Below, in pieces: positions 1 through 8,165 of a stretch of DNA of 39,814 nt (position 1 is the stretch's first letter; every line of letters starts with the position of its first letter). The stretch covers positions 25,001-64,814 of the forward strand of contig VGXB01000007.1 of assembly GCA_016873515.1 (NCBI GenBank), written 5' to 3'. The notes beneath the pieces are model-generated. The model was not told the DNA's origin. It worked only from the letters and a program-made list of their open reading frames with translations, and made no database searches. Both the position numbers and the translations under genes were made by a program. Source of the DNA: Nitrospira sp. (GTDB lineage: Bacteria; Nitrospirota; Nitrospiria; Nitrospirales; Nitrospiraceae).

Positions 1-878
1 TCTTGTTCCGTCAACCGTTTCTGCATCGCTTTCAGTTGTTCTCTGAACGCTTGCATTTCCGCATCATACACGGCGGTGGGCGCCGCTGGGATCGGCATCG
101 GTTGAACCAGTTGAGTGCCTGGGATGCTGGCAGTTGGGGCTACAGAACTGGGTCGTGGCGGTGCCGCCAACAGCTTGGCAAGCAGATGATAATCGACGAC
201 GAACGTTTGATCGTTCGATCCGAAAAGCCAGCTCGCGTTGCTGTCGGATTCGGGCCGCAGCGCGGTTTTCGGGACGAATATGACGTCGCGATCGCGCAAC
301 CCATCGGTGTCCGGCAGCATGCGCGGCTCTTTCATTGCTGCATTGACTCGGCGGGGTTTGTAGCGATACTGCGTCAGGGTAACACGGAGTGACAGGCTGT
401 CGGCCGAGAGATACCCTGAGGTCGCTTCCCGTTTGCCAGCTTCGGTACCAGCTGGGGCTGAGAAATTGGTGGAGTACAATCGGAACCCAACGCGCTGGTT
501 ATGCGCGGCCTGCGCGAGTGCAGCGGTGATCGGCGGCGCCAACAAGGCGATGTCGTCGTCATAAAACGTACGAATTTCACTCAGATTGGCTGACCGCAAG
601 GCCTTCCCAATCAATAGCGTCATGCTGATCTTTTCTTGGGTATGCACACCTCGCAGGACATTGGCCACCGCCACTTCATCCAGCGTGATGGGATGGGCGG
701 CCTGAAATGACGAGTCCGACACAGTTTCAAGAAACACCTCAATCCGGCCATCCTGATGAATCGTCGTGATCGGGGTTTGTTTCCACGAGCATGAGGAGAG
801 GAAGAGGATCGCACAGCTGATCAGTATGAAGTGGAGGATATTCATGCGACTTAAGATCGGCTGATCGGCTGATTTCAT
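1..878 (-). CDS. Putative outer-membrane/periplasmic lipoprotein, 3' end cut by window edge
   Basis: An open frame runs on the minus strand from 878 to the window edge without a stop; the C-terminus is missing. The protein begins with a hydrophobic signal peptide ending in a lipobox (Leu-Ser-Ser-Cys), so it should be lipid-anchored. The remainder is mixed alpha/beta with a Pro/Ala-rich stretch near residue 260 and a charged, probably coiled-coil segment at the cut end (EMQAFREQLKAMQKRL). I do not recognise a family. Two in-frame ATGs are possible: 878 has a weak purine-rich site (AGAAAGAGA) upstream, while 845 (11 codons later) has none, so 878 is preferred although 845 gives a more usual signal peptide. 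A G9 run sits just upstream. Function unknown. Confidence 0.7.
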   Translation of the reverse strand, partial: MKSADQPILSRMNILHFILISCAILFLSSCSWKQTPITTIHQDGRIEVFLETVSDSSFQAAHPITLDEVAVANVLRGVHTQEKISMTLLIGKALRSANLSEIRTFYDDDIALLAPPITAALAQAAHNQRVGFRLYSTNFSAPAGTEAGKREATSGYLSADSLSLRVTLTQYRYKPRRVNAAMKEPRMLPDTDGLRDRDVIFVPKTALRPESDSNASWLFGSNDQTFVVDYHLLAKLLAAPPRPSSVAPTASIPGTQLVQPMPIPAAPTAVYDAEMQAFREQLKAMQKRLTEQ

Positions 879-900
879 GGTGGCGATTCTCTTTCTCGAA

Positions 901-909
901 GGGGGGGGG
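901..909. repeat. G9 homopolymer tract upstream of the lipoprotein gene
   Basis: Nine consecutive G residues on the plus strand (C9 in the sense of the minus-strand lipoprotein gene) lie about 22 bases upstream of its start at 878. Such tracts are prone to slippage and can vary promoter or leader spacing. No other run of this length was noticed in the gaps of this window. Whether it varies is unknown. Confidence 0.6.
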
Positions 910-1066
910 TAAACAACATTCCGAGCGATGGCCATGGTGGGATATTAGATTTACCGATAGCTACAATTTGCTTTATCGATTTTCAGGAATAAAGGCGGAA
1001 TTGCTACCCTACGTACCCTCTACTGTAACAAGATTGGGTGAGAAAAACAAACGGTGCAAGGCCATC

Positions 1067-1096
1067 TTGACACATTCCTGTCAGTTCGGCTATATA
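1067..1096 (+). promoter_or_regulatory. Sigma-70-type promoter for the urt-ure cluster
   Basis: A perfect -35 hexamer TTGACA (1067-1072) is followed after 18 bases by TATATA (1091-1096). Transcription would start near 1103, giving urtA a leader of about 350 nucleotides. It is the best promoter-like match I found upstream of urtA. It is read from sequence only. Confidence 0.55.
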
Positions 1097-1108
1097 GGCG
1101 CCGCCTAT
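1094..1108. promoter_or_regulatory. Perfect palindrome overlapping the -10/start region (possible operator)
   Basis: ATAGGC and GCCTAT flank a 3-base centre (GCC). The element begins inside the -10 hexamer and covers the expected transcription start, where a bound repressor would block initiation. The regulator is unknown; the site resembles no operator I can name. Confidence 0.4.
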
Positions 1109-1333
1109 GCTGTCAAAGTGTATAAAAGGATTGGCAGCCAAGGCTCTACGATAGGTGTGACGAAGACGAATGTTGTGATGATGAATGTACGGAGAGTGAT
1201 AGCGAAATTAGTTGTTTCTGTGTTGGAGTGAATAGCGAGTGCATGGTTGTTATGTGCATCCGGCTGGCGTTGTAAGGTGTCGAGATTTAGCTCGCAAATC
1301 TGGTGGCCTTATAGAGAAAGGAGGATCAGAGAG

Positions 1334-1405
1334 GTGAGTCAGGCCGGGTCTTCAGTAGTGGCAGGTTCCGGAGCTGGTAACGGTTTGGGCAAGTTTCATA
1401 ATTAG
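1334..1405 (+). CDS. Possible 23-residue leader peptide upstream of urtA
   Basis: A GTG codon at 1334 lies nine bases after a GGAGG core (AAAGGAGG in full), the strongest ribosome-binding site in the leader, and opens 23 codons ending in TAG at 1403-1405. The peptide is Gly/Ser/Ala-rich (starts MSQAGSSVVAGSGAG) with no membrane segment. It ends 49 bases before the urtA start. It could be a translated leader that tunes urtA expression, a remnant of a gene start, or chance. Only the strong ribosome-binding site and its place in the leader support it. Confidence 0.3.
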   Translation: MSQAGSSVVAGSGAGNGLGKFHN

Positions 1406-1454
1406 CATCAAGTTCTGCGGTAGCAACTCACAGCAACTGAAAGGAATGATGCAA

Positions 1455-2828
1455 ATGGAAACAAATAAGTCACAAGAGATCGAAAACGTCAATCTCACTG
1501 AAGCTCCTTCCGAAGAGCACGGATCCTCTAGGCGAGAGTTTCTTGGTCAAACCGGACGAGTTGCCGCAGGCGTAGGCGTTGCCGCGTTACTGGGCAACCT
1601 CGGGAACTACGCCCTCTCCTATGCAGCAGGTGGACCGCCAATTAAGATCGGCATACTGCACTCACTGAGCGGCACCATGGCCATCAGCGAAGTATCATTA
1701 CGCGACGTCGTCTTGATGGCGGTCGAAGAAATTAATAAGGCTGGCGGTGTTATGGGCCGCCAAGTTGAATCGGTAGTCGTCGATCCAGCGTCAAACTGGG
1801 ACCTCTTTGCCGAGAAAGCCAAGCAGCTGCTCTTGCAAGACAAGGTTTCCGTGGTGTTCGGTTGCTGGACATCGGTCAGCCGGAAATCCGTGCTGCCCGT
1901 GTTCGAAAAGAACAACGGCATGTTGTTCTATCCGGTGCAATATGAGGGGGAGGAGTGCTCGAAGAACGTGTTCTACACCGGCGCAGCCGTCAATCAGCAG
2001 GCGCAGCCGGCCGTGGAATACTTGATGAGCCCGGAGGGCGGCAGCTATAAGAAATTCTACCTGCTGGGCACCGACTACGTCTATCCACGCACGACGAACA
2101 AGATTCTGCGCGCCATGCTCTTGGCCAAGGGGGTTCCGGCCGGGAACATCGCGGAAGAATATACCCCATTCCACCATCAGGACTATCAAACCATCTGCGG
2201 CAAGATCAAGAAATTCGCCGCAGGCGGCGGTGCTGCCGTCATCAGTACCATCAATGGTGACAGCAACGTGCCCTTCTACAAAGAGTTCGGCAACCAGGGG
2301 CTCCGTGCCGAAGATGCGCCGATCATGGCTTTCAGTGTGGCCGAAGACGAGCTGCGCGGCATGGACACAACCGCGCTGGTCGGGCACCTGGCCGCATGGA
2401 ACTATTATCAAAGTGTCGATACGCCCCAGAACAAGACGTTCGTGGCGAATTTCAAGGCCTACTGCAAGAGGAACAACTTGCCGGATGGCGAAAGCCGGGT
2501 CACGGACGATCCGATCGAGGCGGCGTATTTCGGCGTCTATGTCTGGAAGCAGGCGGTGGAAAAGGCCGGCACCGTCGATTCGGTGGACAAGGTGCGGATG
2601 GCCGTCTACAACCAGAAGTTCCTGGCGCCAGGCGGGACCATCATGATGGATTGCTGTAATCAGCATACGCACAAGCCGGTGATCATCGGCGAAATCCTCA
2701 AGGACGGCCAATTCAAATCCGTTTGGCGGTCCAAGGGATTAGTCAAGCCGGAGCCCTGGAGCGAGTTCACCAACCCGGAGAAGGGTTGTGACTGGATTAC
2801 GCACCAAGGTACGTATCAAAAGAAGTAA
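1455..2828 (+). CDS. urtA: Urea ABC transporter, substrate-binding protein UrtA
   Basis: Periplasmic binding protein that captures urea and delivers it to UrtBC. The N-terminus has about 24 polar residues and then a twin-arginine signal (SRREFLG) with a short hydrophobic stretch, so export is probably by Tat. The mature part starts near PPIKIGILHSLSGTMAISE, the entry motif of the type I periplasmic binding fold of the amide/urea group. The full length of about 457 residues is usual for the family. ATG codons occur at 1446, 1449 and 1455; the AAGGA at 1441-1445 is properly spaced (9 bases) only for 1455, which I choose. The family assignment is strongly supported by the urtBCDE genes that follow in order. 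A hairpin after the stop may keep urtA mRNA more abundant than the permease genes. Confidence 0.95.
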   Translation: METNKSQEIENVNLTEAPSEEHGSSRREFLGQTGRVAAGVGVAALLGNLGNYALSYAAGGPPIKIGILHSLSGTMAISEVSLRDVVLMAVEEINKAGGVMGRQVESVVVDPASNWDLFAEKAKQLLLQDKVSVVFGCWTSVSRKSVLPVFEKNNGMLFYPVQYEGEECSKNVFYTGAAVNQQAQPAVEYLMSPEGGSYKKFYLLGTDYVYPRTTNKILRAMLLAKGVPAGNIAEEYTPFHHQDYQTICGKIKKFAAGGGAAVISTINGDSNVPFYKEFGNQGLRAEDAPIMAFSVAEDELRGMDTTALVGHLAAWNYYQSVDTPQNKTFVANFKAYCKRNNLPDGESRVTDDPIEAAYFGVYVWKQAVEKAGTVDSVDKVRMAVYNQKFLAPGGTIMMDCCNQHTHKPVIIGEILKDGQFKSVWRSKGLVKPEPWSEFTNPEKGCDWITHQGTYQKK

Positions 2829-2904
2829 GGCATCCAGGACGTGAAGTCGCCAGACTGTTCTTACGTGGAACACTCCTGACGACGGAAACCCTCGGTGTGA
2901 TAGG

Positions 2905-2940
2905 CTGGGAGTTCATTCGGCTAGACCGATGGACTCCCAG
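2905..2940 (+). terminator. Stem-loop between urtA and urtB (partial terminator or mRNA-stabilising hairpin)
   Basis: CTGGGAGT (2905-2912) pairs perfectly with ACTCCCAG (2933-2940); an inner TCGG/CCGA pair extends the stem around a small CTAGA loop. Only a weak T run (TCTTT) follows, so read-through is expected. A hairpin after the binding-protein gene is a common arrangement in ABC transporter operons that raises binding protein over permease. Confidence 0.6.
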
Positions 2941-3027
2941 TCTTTACGCTGGGGGTATTTCAGCAGGATGGGCATACGTAGACTGTACGGGCAGTGCAAA
3001 GGTGGTGACAGCGTCACGAAAGGATTC

Positions 3028-4605
3028 ATGAAAAGAGGACCATGTGCGCTTGCGATAGCTTTGTTGATTCCCTTGTTCTTTGTTCTGAATGTTGCTCCCA
3101 AGCCAGTGAACGCAGAAGGCGAGGCGTCCAACCTTGCCGCAGTTTCTTCTGCTCCTGCCCTCTCCCCCATCGAGCAGGCGCTCGCCGATCTCAGCAGTGA
3201 GAATGCGGAGACTCGGAGTGCCGCGGTCGCGCTCCTGATCGAAAAGGGCGATGCGAGTTTGATCCCGAAACTGGACGAGATCCGTGCTACGGCAGACCGG
3301 CTGGTCCGGCAAGCTATCAAGCCGGTCGTCGATCTGTTAAAAAACCGTGCGAACTTGACGAGTGAGCTTCCTGATTACCGGCGGTCGGCTGCGTCCGATC
3401 TGGCCTCAACGGGACGCCGGGAGGCCATTGTCTGGTTGCAAGCGGCAGCGGCCAAGGAAGAAGTTTGGTGGGTTCGTTATACGATGGAGGAATCCGCTAA
3501 CCTGCTGGAAATTCGATCCGGTGATTTCGCGGCTCAGCAGATCGCGATCAAGAAGTTGGGTGAGCTGCGCAGCCAGAATAGTGTTAGCATACTGAAAGAA
3601 TTGATTGAGGCGGGCAAGGCAGCTGAAGCGACGGAGGAGCAAAAGACTCTAATGTCGGCGGCCAGTGGAGCGATTTTGGAGATTGACGCCTGGTCCACGA
3701 AAGCGACGATCATTGAGACGATTTTCCGAGGCATCAGTCTGAGCTCGATTCTCTTAATTATGTCGCTCGGATTGGCGGTTGTGTTCGGGTTGATGGGGGT
3801 CATCAACATGGCTCATGGCGAATTAATGATGATCGGCGCCTATGCCACCTTCATCACGCAACAAGCGTTCATTGCCTTGCTTCCACCGGAACACTTTGAT
3901 TGGTATTTTCCGGTCTCGCTGCCGCTGGCTTTTTTAGCCTCTTTTGGAGTCGGCTGGGTGCTCGAGGCCACCATCATCCGTTTTCTCTATGGGCGATTGC
4001 TTGAAACGTTGCTGGCCACCTGGGGGGTCAGCTTGATCCTCATGCAAGCCGCGCGTGTGTACTTCGGTGACCTGACGGCTGTGATTGCACCACAGGCCTT
4101 GCGGGGCGGGGCCCAAGTGATGGTCGGCGTCTACCTGCCGTACAACCGGATTTTCATCATCCTCCTCTCCATCGTCTGCGTCGTCGGGATCTATTATCTG
4201 TTATTCAACTCGAATCTGGGGTTGCGTGTGCGTGCGGTGACGCAGAACCGCAACATGAGTGCCTGTCTCGGTATCCCAACGAGAAAGGTCGATTCCTATA
4301 CCTTCGCCTTTGCATCGGGGCTGGCCGGGATCGCGGGATGGGCGCTCACCATGGTCGGGAATGTCGATCCGGGTCTTGGCCAAAATTACATCGTGGATTC
4401 GTTCATGGTGGTGGTGACCGGAGGAGTCGGAAAGCTGGCCGGCACGATCTGGGCATCGCTGGGCATCGGTGGATTGAATAAGGTGATCGAGCCGTTCAGC
4501 GGAGCGGTCTATGGGAAGGTGTTCATCTTGATCGGCGTGATACTTTTCTTACAATGGCGGCCATCCGGGCTCTTTGCCGCGAAAGGACGGAGCGCCGATG
4601 CCTGA
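3028..4605 (+). CDS. urtB: Urea ABC transporter, permease UrtB
   Basis: One of two membrane subunits forming the urea channel in the inner membrane. The start at 3028 is chosen because it follows AAAGGA and opens directly into a signal peptide (MKRGPCALAIALLIPLFF) cleaved near VNAEG; the longer frame from 2929 has no such features. Residues about 45-225 form a soluble helical region with HEAT-like repeats, a known N-terminal extension of UrtB proteins. From about residue 235 there are multiple membrane spans with the branched-chain amino acid permease signature (GLMGVINMAHGELMMIGAY). The length of 525 residues fits extended UrtB. The last codons overlap the urtC start. Confidence 0.95.
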   Translation: MKRGPCALAIALLIPLFFVLNVAPKPVNAEGEASNLAAVSSAPALSPIEQALADLSSENAETRSAAVALLIEKGDASLIPKLDEIRATADRLVRQAIKPVVDLLKNRANLTSELPDYRRSAASDLASTGRREAIVWLQAAAAKEEVWWVRYTMEESANLLEIRSGDFAAQQIAIKKLGELRSQNSVSILKELIEAGKAAEATEEQKTLMSAASGAILEIDAWSTKATIIETIFRGISLSSILLIMSLGLAVVFGLMGVINMAHGELMMIGAYATFITQQAFIALLPPEHFDWYFPVSLPLAFLASFGVGWVLEATIIRFLYGRLLETLLATWGVSLILMQAARVYFGDLTAVIAPQALRGGAQVMVGVYLPYNRIFIILLSIVCVVGIYYLLFNSNLGLRVRAVTQNRNMSACLGIPTRKVDSYTFAFASGLAGIAGWALTMVGNVDPGLGQNYIVDSFMVVVTGGVGKLAGTIWASLGIGGLNKVIEPFSGAVYGKVFILIGVILFLQWRPSGLFAAKGRSADA

Positions 4606-5737
4606 ACAGATGCAGCCGCAACAAAACAGCCGCGAAACCCTTTCATTCTATCTGGTTGGGGCAATCCTCCTCATCGTCTTGCCCCTGCTCAACGTGCTGC
4701 CAGCGGAAGAGTCATGGCTACGCGTGTCCGATTTTCGATTGAATCAATTCGGGAAATTCCTGTGCTTTGCCATTTTGGCGCTTGGCCTCGATCTCACGTG
4801 GGGCTATTGCGGGGTGTTGAGCATGGGGCAAGGGGTCTTTTTTGGATTTGGCGCCTATTGCATGGGCATGTCTTTGGCGTTGGGGATCGGGAAGGAAAGC
4901 GTCTACGGCAGCGACCTGCCTGATTTTATGGTCTGGACGCAGGTGAAGGAGCTGCCACTCTTTTGGTATCCGTTCAAGAGTTTTGCAGCTGGAATTCTGG
5001 GCGCGATTCTTGTTCCCATGATCTTTGCGGCGATCTTTGGATTTTTGGCCTTCCGCAGCCGAATCAAAGGCGTGTATTTCGCCATCATCACGCAGGCACT
5101 GGCGTTTGCCGCCTGGCTGGTCTTCAATCGAAATGAGACGAGGCTGGGAGGCACCAACGGGCTGACCGATTTTAAACAACTTCTAGGTTATCGGTTATCG
5201 GAACCTTCGACGCAACTTGGGCTGTATATGCTGACCGTGGTGGCGCTCGGCGCGGGCTATCTGCTTTGCCGCTGGATCGTCGCATCGCGGGCCGGCAAGG
5301 TGCTGGTCGCGATTCGCGACAGCGAATCGCGGGTCACGTTTACCGGCTATACCCCGTGGATCTATAAACTGTTCGTATTCGTGGTGGCGGCTGGGTTGGC
5401 GGGATTGTCCGGCATGCTGTACGCGCCGCAGGTTGGGATCATCACGCCGGCGCAGATCGGGGTATTGCCGTCCTTGGAGGTCGTAATCTGGGTCGCTGTC
5501 GGTGGGCGTGGGACATTGATCGGTGCCATATTGGGCGCGGTGGTTGTGAACTTTGCCCGTAGCGTGCTGACCAATTATTTCCCAGAAGCGTGGCCGTTCA
5601 TTCTTGGCGGACTCTTTGTCGTGGTTGTGACTATGTTCCCGGACGGGTTGATTGGGATTATTCGGAAACTCTTCTCTGGCGGTCCTCCCGTGGCCAGTGC
5701 GGCCATGCCGAAACCTCAAACGCAGGGAGGACGGTAA
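4598..5737 (+). CDS. urtC: Urea ABC transporter, permease UrtC
   Basis: Second membrane subunit of the urea importer, LivM type, 379 residues with about ten hydrophobic segments. The motif LDLTWGYCGVLSMGQGVFFG near residue 65 and the GGRGTLIGAILGA segment near the C-terminus are typical. The ATG at 4598 overlaps the last codons of urtB and has AAAGGA about ten bases upstream; the earlier TTG frame at 4574 lies inside urtB and is not needed. It ends one base before urtD, consistent with translational coupling in one mRNA. Confidence 0.95.
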   Translation: MPEQMQPQQNSRETLSFYLVGAILLIVLPLLNVLPAEESWLRVSDFRLNQFGKFLCFAILALGLDLTWGYCGVLSMGQGVFFGFGAYCMGMSLALGIGKESVYGSDLPDFMVWTQVKELPLFWYPFKSFAAGILGAILVPMIFAAIFGFLAFRSRIKGVYFAIITQALAFAAWLVFNRNETRLGGTNGLTDFKQLLGYRLSEPSTQLGLYMLTVVALGAGYLLCRWIVASRAGKVLVAIRDSESRVTFTGYTPWIYKLFVFVVAAGLAGLSGMLYAPQVGIITPAQIGVLPSLEVVIWVAVGGRGTLIGAILGAVVVNFARSVLTNYFPEAWPFILGGLFVVVVTMFPDGLIGIIRKLFSGGPPVASAAMPKPQTQGGR

Positions 5738-5738
5738 C

Positions 5739-6503
5739 ATGGATACTGAGGGATTGATTCTGAACTGCGAAAATGTGGTCGTTGACTATGATGGATTTAA
5801 GGCACTCAATAATTGCAGTTTCAGCGTTAACTATAACGAACTACGGGTGGTGATTGGTCCGAATGGTGCTGGAAAGACGACCTTGCTGGATTGCATTTGC
5901 GGAAAGACCCTGCCATCTTCGGGAAAAATCACCTTCGGCAACAATATCGAACTGATCGGAAAGAACGCGGAACATATTGCCAAGCTTGGCGTTGGCCGTA
6001 AGTTCCAAGCCCCCTCGGTCTACGGCAATCTCACAGTCTGGCAGAATCTGGACCTCTCGCTGAAACGAATGAGCAAAGGCGTGTTCCCGACTTTGCTGGG
6101 AAAGTCGACGCCGGAGGAACGGGAGCGGATCAATGAGACAATGGACACGATCGGGTTGACGCCGGACGCGCATTCGAGAGCCGGGTCCCTGTCGCACGGA
6201 CAGAAACAATGGTTGGAGATCGGTATGGTGATCCTGCAGGACCCGGCGCTGCTCTTGGTCGATGAGCCGGTCGCGGGCATGAGCGACAAGGAGACGGAGC
6301 AGACTGGCCGGCTCTTGAGCTCCTTGGCGGAGAAACACGCGATCGTCGTGATTGAGCACGATATGGAGTTCGTCCGTCAAATCGCACGCATTGTGACGGT
6401 GCTGGCCGAAGGCACGGTCATTTGTGAGGGCACGGTTGAACACGTGCAAGCGGATGAGCACGTCAGGGAGATTTATCTTGGGCGGGCAAAAGTTGCGCAT
6501 TAA
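5739..6503 (+). CDS. urtD: Urea ABC transporter, ATP-binding protein UrtD
   Basis: Cytoplasmic ATPase of the urea importer, 254 residues, LivG type. Walker A is GPNGAGKTT, the ABC signature region is LSHGQKQWLEIGM, Walker B is LLLVDEP, and the switch His lies in VVIEHDMEF. The start at 5739 follows GGGAGG at good spacing; the frame opens further upstream inside urtC but without a matching site. It probably forms a heterodimer with UrtE. Confidence 0.95.
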   Translation: MDTEGLILNCENVVVDYDGFKALNNCSFSVNYNELRVVIGPNGAGKTTLLDCICGKTLPSSGKITFGNNIELIGKNAEHIAKLGVGRKFQAPSVYGNLTVWQNLDLSLKRMSKGVFPTLLGKSTPEERERINETMDTIGLTPDAHSRAGSLSHGQKQWLEIGMVILQDPALLLVDEPVAGMSDKETEQTGRLLSSLAEKHAIVVIEHDMEFVRQIARIVTVLAEGTVICEGTVEHVQADEHVREIYLGRAKVAH

Positions 6504-6547
6504 CAAGATGGTGGAAAAGTTCTCATCGAGGAATGGAGCTACACGCT

Positions 6548-7261
6548 ATGGTGCTGAAGCTGGAAAACGTCAATGCCTACTATGGAGAGAGTCACATTCT
6601 GCGGGATGTGTCCTTCACGATCAATTCAGGTGAAGTGGTCTGCTTGATGGGGCGGAACGGGGTCGGCAAGACCACCACGCTCAAGACCTTGACCGGGTTG
6701 CTGCCGGTTAAGGGTGGGAAGATCTCGTTTGACGGCACCGATATTACGCACTTGAAGACCGATTTGCGAGCCAAGCGTGGACTGGCCTATGTCCCGCAAG
6801 GACGTGAGATTATTCCACACTTGACCGTGAAGCAGAATCTGCTCCTCGGGTATTGGAATCGTCAAACAATCAATGGCGATGTGTCAGAGCAAGCGGCCTT
6901 CGATGAGGTCTACCAGCTCTTTCCCAAACTCACGCAGATTCTCCACAGGCCCGGCGGCGTCTTGAGCGGAGGAGAGCAGCAGCAATTGGCGATCGGCCGC
7001 GCAATTCTGTCGAACCCCAAACTGCTCTTGCTGGATGAACCGACGGAAGGGATTCAGCCGTCGATCGTGGACCACATCGAAGACGTCATCCTGGGATTCA
7101 AGAATTCGCGCCGATTCGCGATTCTCCTGGTCGAGCAAGGGCTTCATTTTGCCGCTCGGCTGGCGGAGCAATACATTGTGATGGCGAAGGGAGCGGTGAT
7201 GGCCCAGGGGAAAAGCACGGACTTGAATGCCGACATGGTGCGGCAATATCTGACGGTGTGA
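6548..7261 (+). CDS. urtE: Urea ABC transporter, ATP-binding protein UrtE
   Basis: Second ATPase of the importer, 237 residues, LivF type. Walker A GRNGVGKTT, signature LSGGEQQQLAIGR and Walker B LLLLDEP are intact, with the switch His replaced by VEQ (LLVEQGLHFA), as usual in LivF proteins. Two starts are possible: 6533 and 6548. The latter is preceded by GGAG at nine bases and gives the usual UrtE opening MVLKLENVNAYYG, so it is preferred. The gene is separated from ureA by 68 bases, suggesting that transport and urease genes are co-transcribed. Confidence 0.95.
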   Translation: MVLKLENVNAYYGESHILRDVSFTINSGEVVCLMGRNGVGKTTTLKTLTGLLPVKGGKISFDGTDITHLKTDLRAKRGLAYVPQGREIIPHLTVKQNLLLGYWNRQTINGDVSEQAAFDEVYQLFPKLTQILHRPGGVLSGGEQQQLAIGRAILSNPKLLLLDEPTEGIQPSIVDHIEDVILGFKNSRRFAILLVEQGLHFAARLAEQYIVMAKGAVMAQGKSTDLNADMVRQYLTV

Positions 7262-7329
7262 GGATTCGATGATGGAGCGGGAAGGAAGACCCCTCACACA
7301 GCGAGATCGGTGAGGACAGAGGAGGAGCC

Positions 7330-7632
7330 ATGCATCTCACGCCGAGGGAACAAGAAAAACTGTTGATCTACACGGCTGGACAATTGGCCGCCGACAGAAA
7401 GAAACGCGGGCTTAAGCTTAATCATCCTGAGGCGATCGCCTACCTGACCGCTGCTATTCTGGAAGGGATTCGTGACGGCCGTTCCGTGGCCGATCTCATG
7501 TCCTATGGCACGACGCTGCTGTTGCGCAAGGACGTGATGCCGGGTGTGCCGGAAATGATTCATGAGTTCCAGGTCGAAGGGACTTTCCCGGACGGGACTA
7601 AATTGGTGACGGTACACGATCCGATCCGATAA
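7330..7632 (+). CDS. ureA: Urease subunit gamma
   Basis: Small structural subunit of the nickel urease, exactly the usual 100 residues. The opening [17 protein letters not shown] and the [20 protein letters not shown] segment near the C-terminus are hallmark UreA sequences. GGAGGA precedes the ATG at good distance. It assembles with UreB and UreC into the cytoplasmic enzyme that hydrolyses urea to ammonia and carbamate. Here alpha, beta and gamma are separate genes, unlike the fused forms of Helicobacter or plants. Confidence 0.97.
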   Translation: MHLTPREQEKLLIYTAGQLAADRKKRGLKLNHPEAIAYLTAAILEGIRDGRSVADLMSYGTTLLLRKDVMPGVPEMIHEFQVEGTFPDGTKLVTVHDPIR

Positions 7633-7682
7633 GCGGGCGCCGACATGAGGCATTTATTTTCAATCCGCCGAGGAGGATACCG

Positions 7683-8165
7683 ATGCCGAAGAAAAAGACA
7701 CGTGTGGCGGTAAAGACCGGCCGTGCTCCTCAGAAGGCAAGCACTTCTCTGGCCGCTGCCATCAGAGCCGAGTTGTCCAAGCCGGTCGTGCCCGGCCAGA
7801 TTCAATTCGCAGCCGGCGACATTAAGCTCAATGCAGGCCGCCAGACGAAAGAACTGGTTGTGGTAAATACGGGCGACCGACCGATTCAAGTCGGTTCGCA
7901 TTGTCATTTTTTTGAATCCAACCGCGCGCTGAAGTTCGATCGGGAACGGGCGTTTGGTTTTCGACTCTCCATTCCAGCGGGGACGGCGGTGCGGTTCGAA
8001 CCGGGGGAAGAGAAGCGGGTGACGGTCGTCGCCTTGGCGGGAAAGCGGGTCGCCTATGGCATCAATGGGTTGACGAGTGGCTCGTTGGATGATGCAGCGG
8101 TCAAGGCGCACGCACTGGCGCGGGCGGCTGAACAGGGATTTTCCGGGAAAGGAGAGAAGAGGTGA
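7683..8165 (+). CDS. ureB: Urease subunit beta with extended N-terminus
   Basis: Structural beta subunit of urease. The core starts near residue 37 ([19 protein letters not shown], matching the usual PGEI opening) and includes the conserved [11 protein letters not shown] segment and [10 protein letters not shown]. At 160 residues it is much longer than stand-alone beta subunits of about 100-110: the first 36 residues are a Lys/Arg/Ala-rich extension, and a short tail follows the core. The ATG at 7683 has a strong GAGGAGG site, so the extension is real rather than a start error. The TGA overlaps the GTG of ureC. Confidence 0.95.
   Translation: MPKKKTRVAVKTGRAPQKASTSLAAAIRAELSKPVVPGQIQFAAGDIKLNAGRQTKELVVVNTGDRPIQVGSHCHFFESNRALKFDRERAFGFRLSIPAGTAVRFEPGEEKRVTVVALAGKRVAYGINGLTSGSLDDAAVKAHALARAAEQGFSGKGEKR

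Larger units (their letters stand above)
910..1454. other. Long intergenic region/leader upstream of the urea transport operon
   Basis: This gap of about 545 bases carries no convincing full-length gene. An 87-codon plus-strand frame at 968-1231 has no ribosome-binding site, no recognisable domain and an unusual composition, so I treat it as non-coding. The gap does contain a promoter (1067-1096), an overlapping palindrome (1094-1108), a small TTGGC-A-GCCAA palindrome (1131-1141), a short hairpin (AGATTT at 1283-1288 with AAATCT at 1296-1301) and a 24-codon frame with a strong Shine-Dalgarno (1334-1405). I looked for guanidine riboswitch signatures and saw none. Confidence 0.6.

Noticed and set aside
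968-1231. 87-codon plus-strand frame upstream of urtA
   Set aside because: No ribosome-binding site or domain, and it overlaps the promoter and palindrome; treated as non-coding.
1094-1445. Guanidine or other riboswitch in the urtA leader
   Set aside because: No guanidine-I, -II or -III core motif could be recognised; only short hairpins are seen.
1791-2711. 306-codon minus-strand frame inside urtA
   Set aside because: It is a shadow of the urtA frame with His/Arg-rich composition and no family; urtA is certain.
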